The translations under genes were made by a program, and so were the position numbers. Positions 48,253 to 56,810 of a stretch of DNA of 64,000 bases are shown piece by piece (positions within the stretch are counted from its first letter, which is position 1; every line of letters begins with the position of its first letter). The stretch spans positions 62,001 through 126,000 of the forward strand of contig NZ_JAKJSD010000004.1 of assembly GCF_029029505.1 (NCBI RefSeq), given 5' to 3'. The notes beneath the pieces were generated by a model. It was not told the DNA's origin. It did not search any database and saw only the letters and a list, made by a program, of their open reading frames with translations. Origin of the DNA: Ancylomarina sp. DW003 (lineage in GTDB: Bacteria > Bacteroidota > Bacteroidia > Bacteroidales > Marinifilaceae).

Positions 48253-50190
48253 ATGAAGCACCTTGTTTTTATCATTTTTTTGCTGACTTTCAGTTTCGGA
48301 TCTTTTGCACAAAAGAAATATACCACTGTAAACAAGAAAGCCATTAAAAATTATGAAAAAGCTCAGCAGTCTAATAAGTTGAGAAATACCGATGAGGCTT
48401 TGATGTATTTGGAGAAGGCATTGGAGCGTGATCAGCATTTTATGGAAGCCTTACTTTTTTCAGCAGATTTATATAGCGATAAAGGTGATGCTAATAAAAT
48501 GGTTGAGGTTTATGAAAAAGCAATTGCTATTGATGCGAGTTTCTTTCCAAACGCTTTATTTAACCTGGCGAATGCTTATTTAAAACAAGGCAAATATGCT
48601 GAAGCATTAAAACATTATCAAACATTTTTAAATCAGAAGAAGATATCTGATCGTAATAAAAACAGAAGCTTACATCAATTAAAGTGTTGTGAATTTGCTT
48701 TGAAGGCTATCGAGAATCCCCAGAATCTTAACGCAAAAAGTATCAGTGACTCAATCAATACAAATTCTGATGAATATTGGCCAAGTTTAACAGCTGACGA
48801 AGAAACATTAATCTATACACGACTGCTCCCAACGGGCCAAATTGGGCGAAATAGTAAAGAAATATATCAGGAAGATTTTTGGTTCTCAAAGCGAGAAGAT
48901 GATACCTGGACTGAGGGGCTTGCATTATCAAATACCATAAATACAAAAGGTAATGAGGGGGCTCAAAGTATTACGGCTGACGGACGTTATATGTATTTTA
49001 CGGCCTGTGGAAGGCCTGATGGAAGAGGGAGATGTGATATATATTACTCAAAAAAAGTGGGTGATATGTGGTCGGAGCCAATCAATTGCGGAGCCAATGT
49101 GAATACCAGAGCCTGGGAGGCTCAACCCAGTATCTCAGCCGATGGACGATCGCTTTATTTTGTGAGTAATCGCAAATCAGGAAAGGGGAAAATGGATATT
49201 TGGAAATCGGATTTAATTGAAATATTGGAAGATGGAAAACAGCGTTGGTCTCAAGCCGAGAATTTAAATATCAATACCTCAGGTAACGAAATGTCTCCAT
49301 TTATTCATGCCAGTAACCGATATTTGGTGTTTGCCTCAGATGGTTTAGTTGGTATGGGAGCATACGATTTATTTCAAATTGATAAGTCTGATGATGGTCA
49401 GTGGTCGGAACCTAAGAACTTATCTTATCCAATAAATACGCACAAGGATGAAATAGGATTGATTATCAATGCCCGAGGAGATAAAGGTTATTTCTCTTCG
49501 GATAGAATAGCCGCTAAAGGGCGTGATATTTATGAGTTTGATTTGCCATTAGATTTGCACCCTCCTAAGGTGAATTATTTAAAAGGATTAGTTTATGATG
49601 CAGTAACAAGAAAACCACTTGAAGCATCCTTAATTTTACTTGACATAGATACTCGCGATACGATTGCTTATTCCCAATCGGATAAGAAAAAGGGTGAATA
49701 CTTAATATGCTTACCTTCTGGAAAAAACTATTTATTCCATGCAAAAGCAGATGGTTATTTATTTTACTCTGATCATTTTAAAATGAGAGAAAATGAGAAT
49801 AATCAAGCGCAGGAAAAAGATATTGCATTACAAAGCATCGAAATAGGTAAAGAGGTTGTGCTTAATAATATTTTCTTCGAAACGGATTCCTGGACAGTAC
49901 TATCTGAGTCAGAACCGGAATTAGATCGCCTGCATGAGTTTTTGGTTCAAAATAAAAACATTGGAATTGAATTGTCGGGACATACTGATAACACAGGCTC
50001 TGAAATTAAAAATCAAACGCTTTCTGAAAATAGGGCCAAAGCAGTTTATTTAGCACTTATTGAAAGAGGGATTAAAGAAATTCGACTGACTTATAAAGGT
50101 TATGCTTCGAATAAACCCATAGGAGATAACAATACTGAAGAAGGAAAAGCCTTAAATAGACGAACAGAGTTTAAGGTGATAAAGAAATAG
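48253..50190 (+). CDS. TPR/PD40/OmpA-family outer membrane-associated protein
   Basis: 645-residue exported protein. An ATG at 48226 is in frame, but ATG 48253 gives a clean signal peptide (KHLVFIIFLLTFSFGSFAQ). Domains in order: TPR repeats (about 20-145), WD40-like PD40 repeats (about 160-425; DEYWPSLTADEETLIYT, AQSITADGRYMYFTACG, AQPSISADGRSLYFVSNR, FSSDRIAAKGRDIYEF), a carboxypeptidase-like regulatory domain (about 435-520) and a C-terminal OmpA peptidoglycan-binding domain (NNIFFETDSWTVLSESEPELDRL, LSGHTDNTGSEIKNQTLSENRAKAVY). The layout resembles PorE-like or related PD40-OmpA proteins of the phylum that anchor outer-membrane machinery to murein. Exact role unknown. Confidence 0.85.
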   Translation: MKHLVFIIFLLTFSFGSFAQKKYTTVNKKAIKNYEKAQQSNKLRNTDEALMYLEKALERDQHFMEALLFSADLYSDKGDANKMVEVYEKAIAIDASFFPNALFNLANAYLKQGKYAEALKHYQTFLNQKKISDRNKNRSLHQLKCCEFALKAIENPQNLNAKSISDSINTNSDEYWPSLTADEETLIYTRLLPTGQIGRNSKEIYQEDFWFSKREDDTWTEGLALSNTINTKGNEGAQSITADGRYMYFTACGRPDGRGRCDIYYSKKVGDMWSEPINCGANVNTRAWEAQPSISADGRSLYFVSNRKSGKGKMDIWKSDLIEILEDGKQRWSQAENLNINTSGNEMSPFIHASNRYLVFASDGLVGMGAYDLFQIDKSDDGQWSEPKNLSYPINTHKDEIGLIINARGDKGYFSSDRIAAKGRDIYEFDLPLDLHPPKVNYLKGLVYDAVTRKPLEASLILLDIDTRDTIAYSQSDKKKGEYLICLPSGKNYLFHAKADGYLFYSDHFKMRENENNQAQEKDIALQSIEIGKEVVLNNIFFETDSWTVLSESEPELDRLHEFLVQNKNIGIELSGHTDNTGSEIKNQTLSENRAKAVYLALIERGIKEIRLTYKGYASNKPIGDNNTEEGKALNRRTEFKVIKK

Positions 50191-50217
50191 AATCAGAGAA
50201 TACTTAAAATCAACATC

Positions 50218-51348
50218 ATGTTACCTATATATTTAGATTATAATGCTACAACGCCAATTGCTAAAGAAGTAGCAGACGCTATGAAACCGTATTTGTATGA
50301 ACATTTTGGAAATCCATCAAGTTCTCACATGTATGGACAAAAGGGTAAAAAAGCAGTTGATAAAGGACGTGCACAACTAGCAAAGCTTCTCAATTGTAAT
50401 ACTTCTGATTTGATTTTCACCAGTGGAGGAACAGAGTCAAATAATTATGCTTTAAAAGGCTATGCTTTTGCAAATAGAAGTAAGGGAAATCATATTATCA
50501 CTTCTTCCATAGAGCATCCCGCTGTTAGCGAGGTTTGTAAATATTTGGAGACAGAAGGTTTTGAAGTGACATATTTACCGGTTGATGAAACAGGGCGTGT
50601 GCAAATCGCTGACGTGGAGGCTGCTATTCGACCCGAAACGATTTTAATTTCGGTGATGTATGCTAATAATGAGGTAGGAACTCTTCAACCAATTTCTGAG
50701 ATTAGTCGATTGGCAAAAAAGCATGGGATTGTTCTTCATTCCGATTGCGCTCAAGCCATAGGGAAAGTGCCTGTCGATATTGAAGTTTTAGGTGTTGACT
50801 TGTTAACTGTTGCCGGTCATAAATTTTATGGACCAAAAGGAATTGGTGCTTTGTATATTAAGAAAGGTGTTAATTTACAAAAGTTGATGCATGGGGCTGA
50901 TCATGAAAATAACCTTCGTGCAGGAACTGAGAATGTACTTGAGATAGTTGGTTTAGGTGAAGCTGCTGAACTTTGCCAAAAGAACCTGAATACGAGTATA
51001 ATTCATGATAAAACTTTGGTTAACCGACTGAAAAAGGCTTTGTCAGTTCTTGATTCTATTCAATTTAATGGCAATTCAGAATTTTGTTTACCCAATACTT
51101 TGAGTGTATCCTTTAAGAATATTGAAGCGAACACGCTTTTGGCTAATTTACCAGAAGTCGCAGCATCAGCTGGAGCTGCATGTCATACCGATTCAATTTC
51201 AGTATCTGCAACCTTAGCAGCGATGAAAATGGATAAGGCTTATGCCATGGGAACAATTCGTTTTTCTGTCGGAAAGTATTCTACAGAAACAGAAATTGAT
51301 CAGGCAGTTGAAGTTATTATCAAAGCAGTTCAGAATTTAAGAAAGTAA
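50218..51348 (+). CDS. Cysteine desulfurase (NifS/IscS-like)
   Basis: PLP-dependent enzyme that takes sulfur from cysteine as a persulfide, for Fe-S clusters or tRNA thiolation. The 376-residue protein begins IYLDYNATTP, has the PLP-stacking His100 in SSIEHPAV, the Schiff-base Lys202 in VAGHKFYGPKG, RAGTENV and the persulfide Cys322 in SAGAACHTDSISVS. The AACHTDS loop is the short, mobile group I type but differs from the IscS GSACTS form. No IscU, SufBCD or ThiI partner is adjacent. A methyltransferase gene starts one base after its stop codon, so the two are co-expressed. Confidence 0.92.
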   Translation: MLPIYLDYNATTPIAKEVADAMKPYLYEHFGNPSSSHMYGQKGKKAVDKGRAQLAKLLNCNTSDLIFTSGGTESNNYALKGYAFANRSKGNHIITSSIEHPAVSEVCKYLETEGFEVTYLPVDETGRVQIADVEAAIRPETILISVMYANNEVGTLQPISEISRLAKKHGIVLHSDCAQAIGKVPVDIEVLGVDLLTVAGHKFYGPKGIGALYIKKGVNLQKLMHGADHENNLRAGTENVLEIVGLGEAAELCQKNLNTSIIHDKTLVNRLKKALSVLDSIQFNGNSEFCLPNTLSVSFKNIEANTLLANLPEVAASAGAACHTDSISVSATLAAMKMDKAYAMGTIRFSVGKYSTETEIDQAVEVIIKAVQNLRK

Positions 51349-51349
51349 G

Positions 51350-51961
51350 ATGGCTAAAACGCAAAGCGACATGTGGAATGAACGATACGCTAATGAGGCG
51401 TTTGTTTATGGTGAAACTCCCAATCAGTTTTTTAAGGAAGAACTACTGAAACTAGAAGCAGGAAGTATTTTATTACCAGCAGAAGGTGAGGGGCGGAATG
51501 CTGTATTTGCAGCAAGTCAGTTGTGGCAAGTAAACGCTTTTGATCAATCTAAGCAAGGACGCTTAAAAGCAATAAACTTAGCTGAAAAGCATCAGGTTGA
51601 AATCAAATATGATATCGCTGATTTTGAGAATTTCAATTCTGATAAAGAGAGTTACGATTGTATTGCTCTAATCTATGCGCATGTATCTGAAATAAAAAGA
51701 CAGGTTTATCATCGCTTGATTTTGGACTATTTGAAACCTGGAGGTATTCTTCTTCTCGAAGGATTTTCGAAAAAGCAGTTGGGAAAAAAATCGGGTGGAC
51801 CCGGACAGGAGGCGATGCTTTTCTCTAAGGAGATTTTGTTAGATGATTTCTCCAACTTAGAGGTTCTAAAGCTAGAAGAATTGGATGTTGAGCTTAATGA
51901 GGGCGAGTTTCATCAGGGAATGGCTTCTGTAATACGATTTGTAGGTAGGAAGATAGATTAG
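51350..51961 (+). CDS. Class I SAM-dependent methyltransferase
   Basis: 203-residue Rossmann-type methyltransferase of the TehB/thiopurine-like group. SAM motif I is SILLPAEGEGRNAVFAA (residues 40-56), an acidic residue after strand 2 is in VNAFDQSKQG, motif II-like in YDCIALIYAHV and motif III in LKPGGILLLEGFSKKQLG. The C-terminal part (PGQEAMLFSKEILLDDFSNLEVLKLEE) is typical of this group. Likely substrates are small chalcogen or thiol compounds, which would fit its coupling to the cysteine desulfurase (inference). One-base gap to that gene. A hairpin follows. Confidence 0.82.
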   Translation: MAKTQSDMWNERYANEAFVYGETPNQFFKEELLKLEAGSILLPAEGEGRNAVFAASQLWQVNAFDQSKQGRLKAINLAEKHQVEIKYDIADFENFNSDKESYDCIALIYAHVSEIKRQVYHRLILDYLKPGGILLLEGFSKKQLGKKSGGPGQEAMLFSKEILLDDFSNLEVLKLEELDVELNEGEFHQGMASVIRFVGRKID

Positions 51962-51971
51962 TCATAATAAA

Positions 51972-51995
51972 AGGACTGCCTCCATAGCAGTCCTC
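51972..51995. terminator. Hairpin between the methyltransferase and the exported-protein gene
   Basis: Perfect 8-bp stem AGGACTGC/GCAGTCCT (51972-51979 with 51987-51994). On the minus strand it is followed by TTTTATTAT, so it mainly terminates the 52044-52571 gene; it may also serve the plus strand. Confidence 0.65.
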
Positions 51996-52043
51996 GCTTA
52001 TCTTTGCTTGGATCTAATAACCTTATTTAAAGTCGAATTCAGG

Positions 52044-52571
52044 TTAATAGATACACGATAATAGAAGTTCTTCGGCAAACTTGCTTGAATTATTCAATAG
52101 GTTTTGGTTTAATGCTCTCATTTTACCGGACTTTTTATAGCGTTTTTTGTTGGCAAACCAATCCTGACAATCGGTATATAAACCTACAGAACCTTGTTTC
52201 CCGTATTCGGGAAGAGATTTGTAATGAATGTCGTTCATAATAATTCTAGTACCATTTTCATCATTCGTAATATTGAGAGTAAAGAAAATTTCAGTTTGAA
52301 ATGTTGACGGTTTCTTGCTCATGTAAATTAAACTCTTCCCCTTGTAAATAAATTCTTTAGGATTGATTCTAATAATCTCGCCCGAAAGAAATTGATTTGT
52401 AGATTTTATCCAATTTTGATTACCGATAATTTGATACGGTGAATCTTCAAGCTTAAGTTCAAATTGTAGTTCACCATTGTCATTTAAATGAGATTTTACT
52501 TCAGCTTGGTTTTGTGCTAAAATGGTGTATTGACTTATAATTAGGAACGAAATAATAAGAAATAGCCTCAT
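52044..52571 (-). CDS. Small exported protein of unknown function
   Basis: 175-residue protein with a signal peptide (RLFLIISFLIISQYTILAQ) and a beta-rich mature part (PYQIIGNQNWIKSTNQFL, GEIIRINPKEFIYKGKSLIYM, TEIFFTLNITNDENGTRIIMNDI). The alternation of strands and the sentence-like NITNDENGTRIIMNDIHY resembles small periplasmic DUF4468-type domains of Bacteroidetes, but I cannot confirm this. The C-terminal third is basic and helical and has two cysteines (CQDWF, LLSCIY). Single gene on the minus strand. Confidence 0.55.
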   Translation of the reverse strand: MRLFLIISFLIISQYTILAQNQAEVKSHLNDNGELQFELKLEDSPYQIIGNQNWIKSTNQFLSGEIIRINPKEFIYKGKSLIYMSKKPSTFQTEIFFTLNITNDENGTRIIMNDIHYKSLPEYGKQGSVGLYTDCQDWFANKKRYKKSGKMRALNQNLLNNSSKFAEELLLSCIY

Positions 52572-52799
52572 ATCTACTGTTTTTTTTGAAAAAATGACTT
52601 TTTTTTCGTGTCTCTTAAATGTAGTTCTTATTTACGATAATTCCAAGCTTATTTTCCTGATAATAGGCTGTATCTATTGATATATATGTTTTTGTATTTG
52701 ATATATTCGAAATCGAATATCTAACGCTTATGTTCAGTGTCATAAACTTGACAAACTTGACACTTGGAATTCCTTATTGGATCTAATACTTTTACATGT

Positions 52800-52943
52800 G
52801 CAGATACAAAAGAAGAGAAATACCTTTTGTAAATCACATCACAATGATGTTAAAATTGCATATTAGTGCTTGTATCGTTCGATCGAGTTTTAAATATGGT
52901 TTAGTTGTAAGTAATAAAAAAGGGGTCGTCAGCCCCTTTTTTT
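52800..52943 (+). ncRNA. Candidate small RNA
   Basis: A possible promoter, CTTG (52763-52766), 20 bases, TACTTTTA (52787-52794, one mismatch from TAnnTTTG), predicts a start near 52800. A perfect 8-bp hairpin TACAAAAG/CTTTTGTA follows at 52805-52831 and an intrinsic terminator at 52915-52943. The product would be about 140 nt. An ORF reading through the region runs across the terminator stem and looks non-coding. I do not recognise the RNA family. Confidence 0.4.
52915..52943 (+). terminator. Strong intrinsic terminator with no upstream gene on its strand
   Basis: AAAAAAGGGG / CCCCTTTTTT stem (52916-52925 with 52933-52942), 7-nt loop and T7. The nearest plus-strand gene ends at 51961 and a minus-strand gene lies between, so it ends an otherwise unassigned transcript. 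Confidence 0.75.
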
Positions 52944-53064
52944 ATTTTTGCCCTTCTTCGTTATTATTCTTCCATTTCCTATTTTATTCTAATTGGGATG
53001 TCTATTTTTGTTAGACACTACAGTCAATCGAATTATCAACTCTGAATAAATCCCTTTTTTTAAT

Positions 53065-56000
53065 ATGACTTTAAAGATTCCAAACTTAAAATATTTAGTA
53101 CTGGTTACTTCTTGTTTTTTGAGTTTGTCAAGTATTGCACAATCTGATTTTGTGAGCTCACAGCCTTTAAGCTCAGTTTATGAAAACGATAAGCTTTGGG
53201 CAGATTCTATAATGAATGGAATGACGCAAGAAGAGCGGATTGCACAATTGTTTATGGTGGCTGCCTATTCCAATAAAACGTCTGCTGAAGAGAAGAAAAT
53301 TCTCAATTTAGTTGAAAAGTATAAGATTGGAGGCTTAATCTTTTTTCAGGGAACACCTAAAGAGCAGGCTCGATTGACCAACTTATATCAAAGCAAATCG
53401 GATCTACCTCTTTGGATAGGTATGGATGCTGAATATGGCTTGGGAGCACGATTGAAACAAACTCTTAAATACCCTCAGCAGATTACTATGGGAGCTGTTC
53501 AGGATAACAACTTGCTTTTTCAACTTGGTAAGGAAATGGCGATTGAATGCCGACGAATGGGTGTGCATGTGAACTTTGCTCCCGTATTGGATATTAATAG
53601 CAATCCTAAGAATCCGGTGATTAATTCCCGATCGTATGGAGAAGGAAAGCTTAATGTGGCTGAAAAAGGAATTGCTTTTGCATCTGGTATGCAAAGTGGT
53701 GGTGTTGTTGCTGTAGGGAAACATTTTCCTGGTCATGGTGATACGGATACCGATTCTCATCATGATTTACCTGTTGTAGATCGATCCAGGAGGAAGCTAG
53801 ATGAATTGGAGTTACATCCCTTCAAAAAATCCATAGAAGCTGGCATAGGCGGTATAATGGTAGCGCATTTGAATGTGCCGGCTCTTGATAAAAAAGCCAA
53901 AGCATCCACTTTATCAAAACCAATTGTGACCGATTTGTTAAAAAACGAATTAGGTTTTAAAGGTCTGGTTTTTACAGATGCATTAAACATGCAGGGGGTT
54001 CGCAAGTTCTATAAGCCCGGCGAAGTAGATGCCAAAGCGGCAATAGCTGGTAACGATGTTCTTTTATTTTCCGAAGATGTACCCAGAGCGATTAAAGAAA
54101 TAAAAGCTGCCATAAAAAGGGGAGAATTGTCGCAAGAGCAAATAAATCAATCTTGTTTGAAGGTTCTGAAAACGAAATATTGGTTGGGATTGAATGCTTA
54201 CAAATCTGTTTCGACAGATCGTTTGTGGTCGGGACTGAATACACAACAAGGTATGATCTTGAGACGAATGTTGATTGAGAATGCAATGACAGTTGTGAGC
54301 AATAAAAACAATTTATTACCCTTAAAAAATCTGGATACACTGAGAATTGCATCTGTCGCGATGGGAGCGAAGAAGCGTAACCATTATCAGGAATATTTAG
54401 GACGCTATACCAATATAGATTTTTATCAAATTGATAAGAATGCAAGTTCTAAGCAATACAACACACTTTTAAAGAATTTGGAAGCCTATAACCTGGTTAT
54501 TGTAAGCAAACACGATAGTGACAGAAGGGCATCACGTAAATTTGGTGTTACAAATCAGACTGTTGATTTTGTAAATAATCTCTCGAAACGCAAGAAGGTT
54601 ATTTTTGATTTGTTTGCCAGTCCTTATGCACTCGATTTTTATAAAAAACTGGATAAGCTCGAAGCGATTATGGTTTCCTATGAAGACAATATGGAAACAC
54701 AAATGGCTTCCGCACAAATTGTATTTGGTGGGATAGGGGCAAAAGGGCGTTTGCCTGTTTCTGTAAATAAGGATATTCCTGAAGGAACTGGTGTTGATAC
54801 GGAAAAAAACAGATTAGGATATGCCTATGCCGGACAGACAGGTTTCGATGCTTCTCAATTTGAAAAAATTGACTCAATAGTACAGGATGCGATAAAAGAA
54901 AAAGCGACCCCGGGTTGTCAAATTGTTGTGGCTCATAAAGGGCGTATTATTCTGAATAAGGCGTATGGCTATCATACCTACGATAAGAATATCAATGTAA
55001 AAACAACAGATTTGTACGATTTGGCATCGGTAACCAAGGTGGCTGCTTCGATGCCTATTCTTATGCAATTGGTTGATGAAAAAAAGATTGATGTTGATGG
55101 TGTTTTAGGTGACTACCTATCCTTAGCTAAAGCAACTAATAAAGACACCCTGGTTTTACGTAAAATATTGGCTCACGAAGCGCGTTTACTACCTTGGAAG
55201 CCTTTTCACAGAGAGGCAGTAGATACAGCTCGTTTGCGTCGCGATTTGTTTAGTCGGGATTCCTCCAGAGTTTATCGTGTTAAGGTGGGCAACTATCTTT
55301 ATGCCAATAAGAACTACCGCTTTCGTAAAGGCTTGTTTAATAGGACGGCTTCAAAGGAATTTCCTGTTCAAATTGCCAAGGATTTATTTGTTAAAGAAAG
55401 TTTTAGTGACACAATTTATAAGCAAATTTTAGCGACAGATTATCGCGAAACCAATGGCTATAAGTATAGCGATTTGGGCTTTATTTTGTTGAAACGATTG
55501 TTTGAAGAACACCTGACATGTAGCATGGAAACCTATGTGAAAAAAAATATCTATCGCAAGTTGGGAGCAGGAACTTTAGGTTATCACCCACGCCAGCGAT
55601 TTAGTTTGTCTCGTATTGCACCCACTCAAAACGATCAATTTTTTCGTAAGCAACTCATAAAGGGGTATGTGCAGGATCCGACTGCAGCTATGTTAGGTGG
55701 TGTTGCAGGCCATGCCGGTGTTTTTGGTAATGCTGCCGACTTGGCTAAGTTGATGCAAATGTACCTTCAGAATGGAACTTATGGTGGTGTTCAATTTTTC
55801 GAATCAGGAACATTGGATAAATTCACTTCCAGAGCCTACCCGGAAGGTGTCAACCGAAGAGGAATTGGTTTTGATAAGCCTTTTCTGGATCGTACGGATA
55901 CCAATGGGCCAACAACAACCAAGGCATCACCCAATAGTTTTGGACATACCGGTTTTACGGGTACTATGGTTTGGGTTGATCCTGATTACGATTTGGTTTA

Positions 56001-56148
56001 CGTTTTTCTATCCAACCGTGTTTATCCTGATGACTGGAACACCAAATTGATGAAGATGAATGTGAGAACTAACATTCAGGAATGCCTTTACGATGCCATT
56101 ACCCCTCCTGTAGTTGTTGATACAACACAAAATATAGTGCTCTTTTAA
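53065..56148 (+). CDS. NagZ-type GH3 glycosidase fused to a beta-lactamase-type serine hydrolase
   Basis: 1027-residue exported protein (signal peptide ending near SSIAQ). The GH3 domain (about 40-380) has the beta-N-acetylglucosaminidase signature KHFPGHGDTDTDSHHDLP (K219-P236), including the Asp-His pair (H232 region) typical of NagZ. A GH3 C-terminal-like domain spans about 400-590. The C-terminal half (about 610-1015) is a class C beta-lactamase/penicillin-binding fold with SxxK (S655-V-T-K658), YSDLGF in place of YxN, and HTGFTGT in place of KTG. The fusion suggests a periplasmic two-step action on murein sugar and peptide or ester bonds. The architecture occurs elsewhere in Bacteroidetes; its substrate here is inferred. 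Confidence 0.88.
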   Translation: MTLKIPNLKYLVLVTSCFLSLSSIAQSDFVSSQPLSSVYENDKLWADSIMNGMTQEERIAQLFMVAAYSNKTSAEEKKILNLVEKYKIGGLIFFQGTPKEQARLTNLYQSKSDLPLWIGMDAEYGLGARLKQTLKYPQQITMGAVQDNNLLFQLGKEMAIECRRMGVHVNFAPVLDINSNPKNPVINSRSYGEGKLNVAEKGIAFASGMQSGGVVAVGKHFPGHGDTDTDSHHDLPVVDRSRRKLDELELHPFKKSIEAGIGGIMVAHLNVPALDKKAKASTLSKPIVTDLLKNELGFKGLVFTDALNMQGVRKFYKPGEVDAKAAIAGNDVLLFSEDVPRAIKEIKAAIKRGELSQEQINQSCLKVLKTKYWLGLNAYKSVSTDRLWSGLNTQQGMILRRMLIENAMTVVSNKNNLLPLKNLDTLRIASVAMGAKKRNHYQEYLGRYTNIDFYQIDKNASSKQYNTLLKNLEAYNLVIVSKHDSDRRASRKFGVTNQTVDFVNNLSKRKKVIFDLFASPYALDFYKKLDKLEAIMVSYEDNMETQMASAQIVFGGIGAKGRLPVSVNKDIPEGTGVDTEKNRLGYAYAGQTGFDASQFEKIDSIVQDAIKEKATPGCQIVVAHKGRIILNKAYGYHTYDKNINVKTTDLYDLASVTKVAASMPILMQLVDEKKIDVDGVLGDYLSLAKATNKDTLVLRKILAHEARLLPWKPFHREAVDTARLRRDLFSRDSSRVYRVKVGNYLYANKNYRFRKGLFNRTASKEFPVQIAKDLFVKESFSDTIYKQILATDYRETNGYKYSDLGFILLKRLFEEHLTCSMETYVKKNIYRKLGAGTLGYHPRQRFSLSRIAPTQNDQFFRKQLIKGYVQDPTAAMLGGVAGHAGVFGNAADLAKLMQMYLQNGTYGGVQFFESGTLDKFTSRAYPEGVNRRGIGFDKPFLDRTDTNGPTTTKASPNSFGHTGFTGTMVWVDPDYDLVYVFLSNRVYPDDWNTKLMKMNVRTNIQECLYDAITPPVVVDTTQNIVLF

Positions 56149-56149
56149 A

Positions 56150-56608
56150 TTACCATGAGCCAATTGGCTGATTGATTAAATTAACGTTCAAATAGCGCTT
56201 ATCATCCGTCACTTCTTTACCCAGCCATTCCGGCTTTTCAAATATCTGATCTTCCGATTCCAATTCAATTTCAGCCATTACCAGACCTTTATTTTCTCCC
56301 TCGAACACATCCACTTCCCAATTCATTCCTGCAAACTCAATAATGAATCTGGTTTTCTCAATTGTCTTATCACACTGGCCTAATAAGTCCTCAGCATCTG
56401 TCAAAGGAATCTCATATTCATACTCCAATCTCGATAAAGGATTTGTACCCGTTTTGATGGTTAAAAAGCCTTTGCCTTTCGTTATTCGAATACGCATGCT
56501 TTTACTTTTTTCGCTCCAAAGGTAGCCTTGCTCAATTCGGTTGCCATCAGCAGGTAAATTTAGAAGTTCTTCTTTTATGAGGTATTTACGTTCTATTTCT
56601 GTTGCCAT
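56150..56608 (-). CDS. CYTH domain protein (triphosphatase-like)
   Basis: 152-residue CYTH (CyaB/thiamine triphosphatase) fold protein. The N-terminal ExExK signature is ATEIERKYL (residues 2-10), followed by basic strand residues for triphosphate binding (SMRIRITKGKGFLTIKTG, RLEYEYEIPL) and acidic metal-binding ones near the end (GLVMAEIELESE). Related bacterial proteins hydrolyse inorganic triphosphate. The ORF extends upstream to 56725 but that part is a repeat; ATG 56608 matches the family's N-terminus. It ends 2 bases from the GH3 gene, tail to tail. Confidence 0.88.
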   Translation of the reverse strand: MATEIERKYLIKEELLNLPADGNRIEQGYLWSEKSKSMRIRITKGKGFLTIKTGTNPLSRLEYEYEIPLTDAEDLLGQCDKTIEKTRFIIEFAGMNWEVDVFEGENKGLVMAEIELESEDQIFEKPEWLGKEVTDDKRYLNVNLINQPIGSW

Positions 56609-56611
56609 AAT

Positions 56612-56760
56612 TTTAAAGTCTAAAAGGTCTAAAGGTCTAAAGGTCGAAAAAGTCAAAAAGTCTAATAGGTTAAAGGTAAACTGTAGAGACTGCGATTTAT
56701 CGCGTCTAAAGTTTCTATATATCAATAATCCATTTGTGTAAATTCGTGATAATTTGTGGA
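56612..56760. repeat. Short tandem and dispersed repeats upstream of the CYTH gene
   Basis: GTCTAAA-type units recur imperfectly between about 56618 and 56670 (AAGGTCTAAAGGTCTAAAGG, then AAAGTCAAAAAGTCTAA). A hairpin-forming element AGAC-TGCGATTTATCGCG-TCT follows at 56687-56707, then TTTGTGTAAATTCGTGATAATTTGTGG (56733-56759). A close copy of the CGATTTATCGCG core lies at 45307-45318. This is non-coding repeat material of the kind common in Bacteroidetes spacers. Confidence 0.5.
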
Positions 56761-56810
56761 AGATTTTTTTTTAATCCTCACATCACCACATGATCTAATC
56801 AACGTATCAT

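Larger units (their letters stand above)
52572..53064. other. Gene-free region carrying a candidate small RNA
   Basis: 493 bases. Between 52763 and 52943 lies a promoter-like pair, a hairpin and a strong terminator, described separately. The rest (52572-52760 and 52944-53064) is AT-rich with nothing else recognised; the latter must hold the GH3 gene promoter. Confidence 0.5.

Noticed and set aside
52796-53014. 72-codon plus-strand ORF in the gap before the GH3 gene
   Set aside because: It runs straight through a strong intrinsic terminator, has a composition dominated by homopolymer runs and no recognisable domain.
56609-56725. N-terminal extension of the CYTH protein
   Set aside because: It is encoded by GTCTAAA-type repeats; the conserved ExExK motif starts right after ATG 56608.
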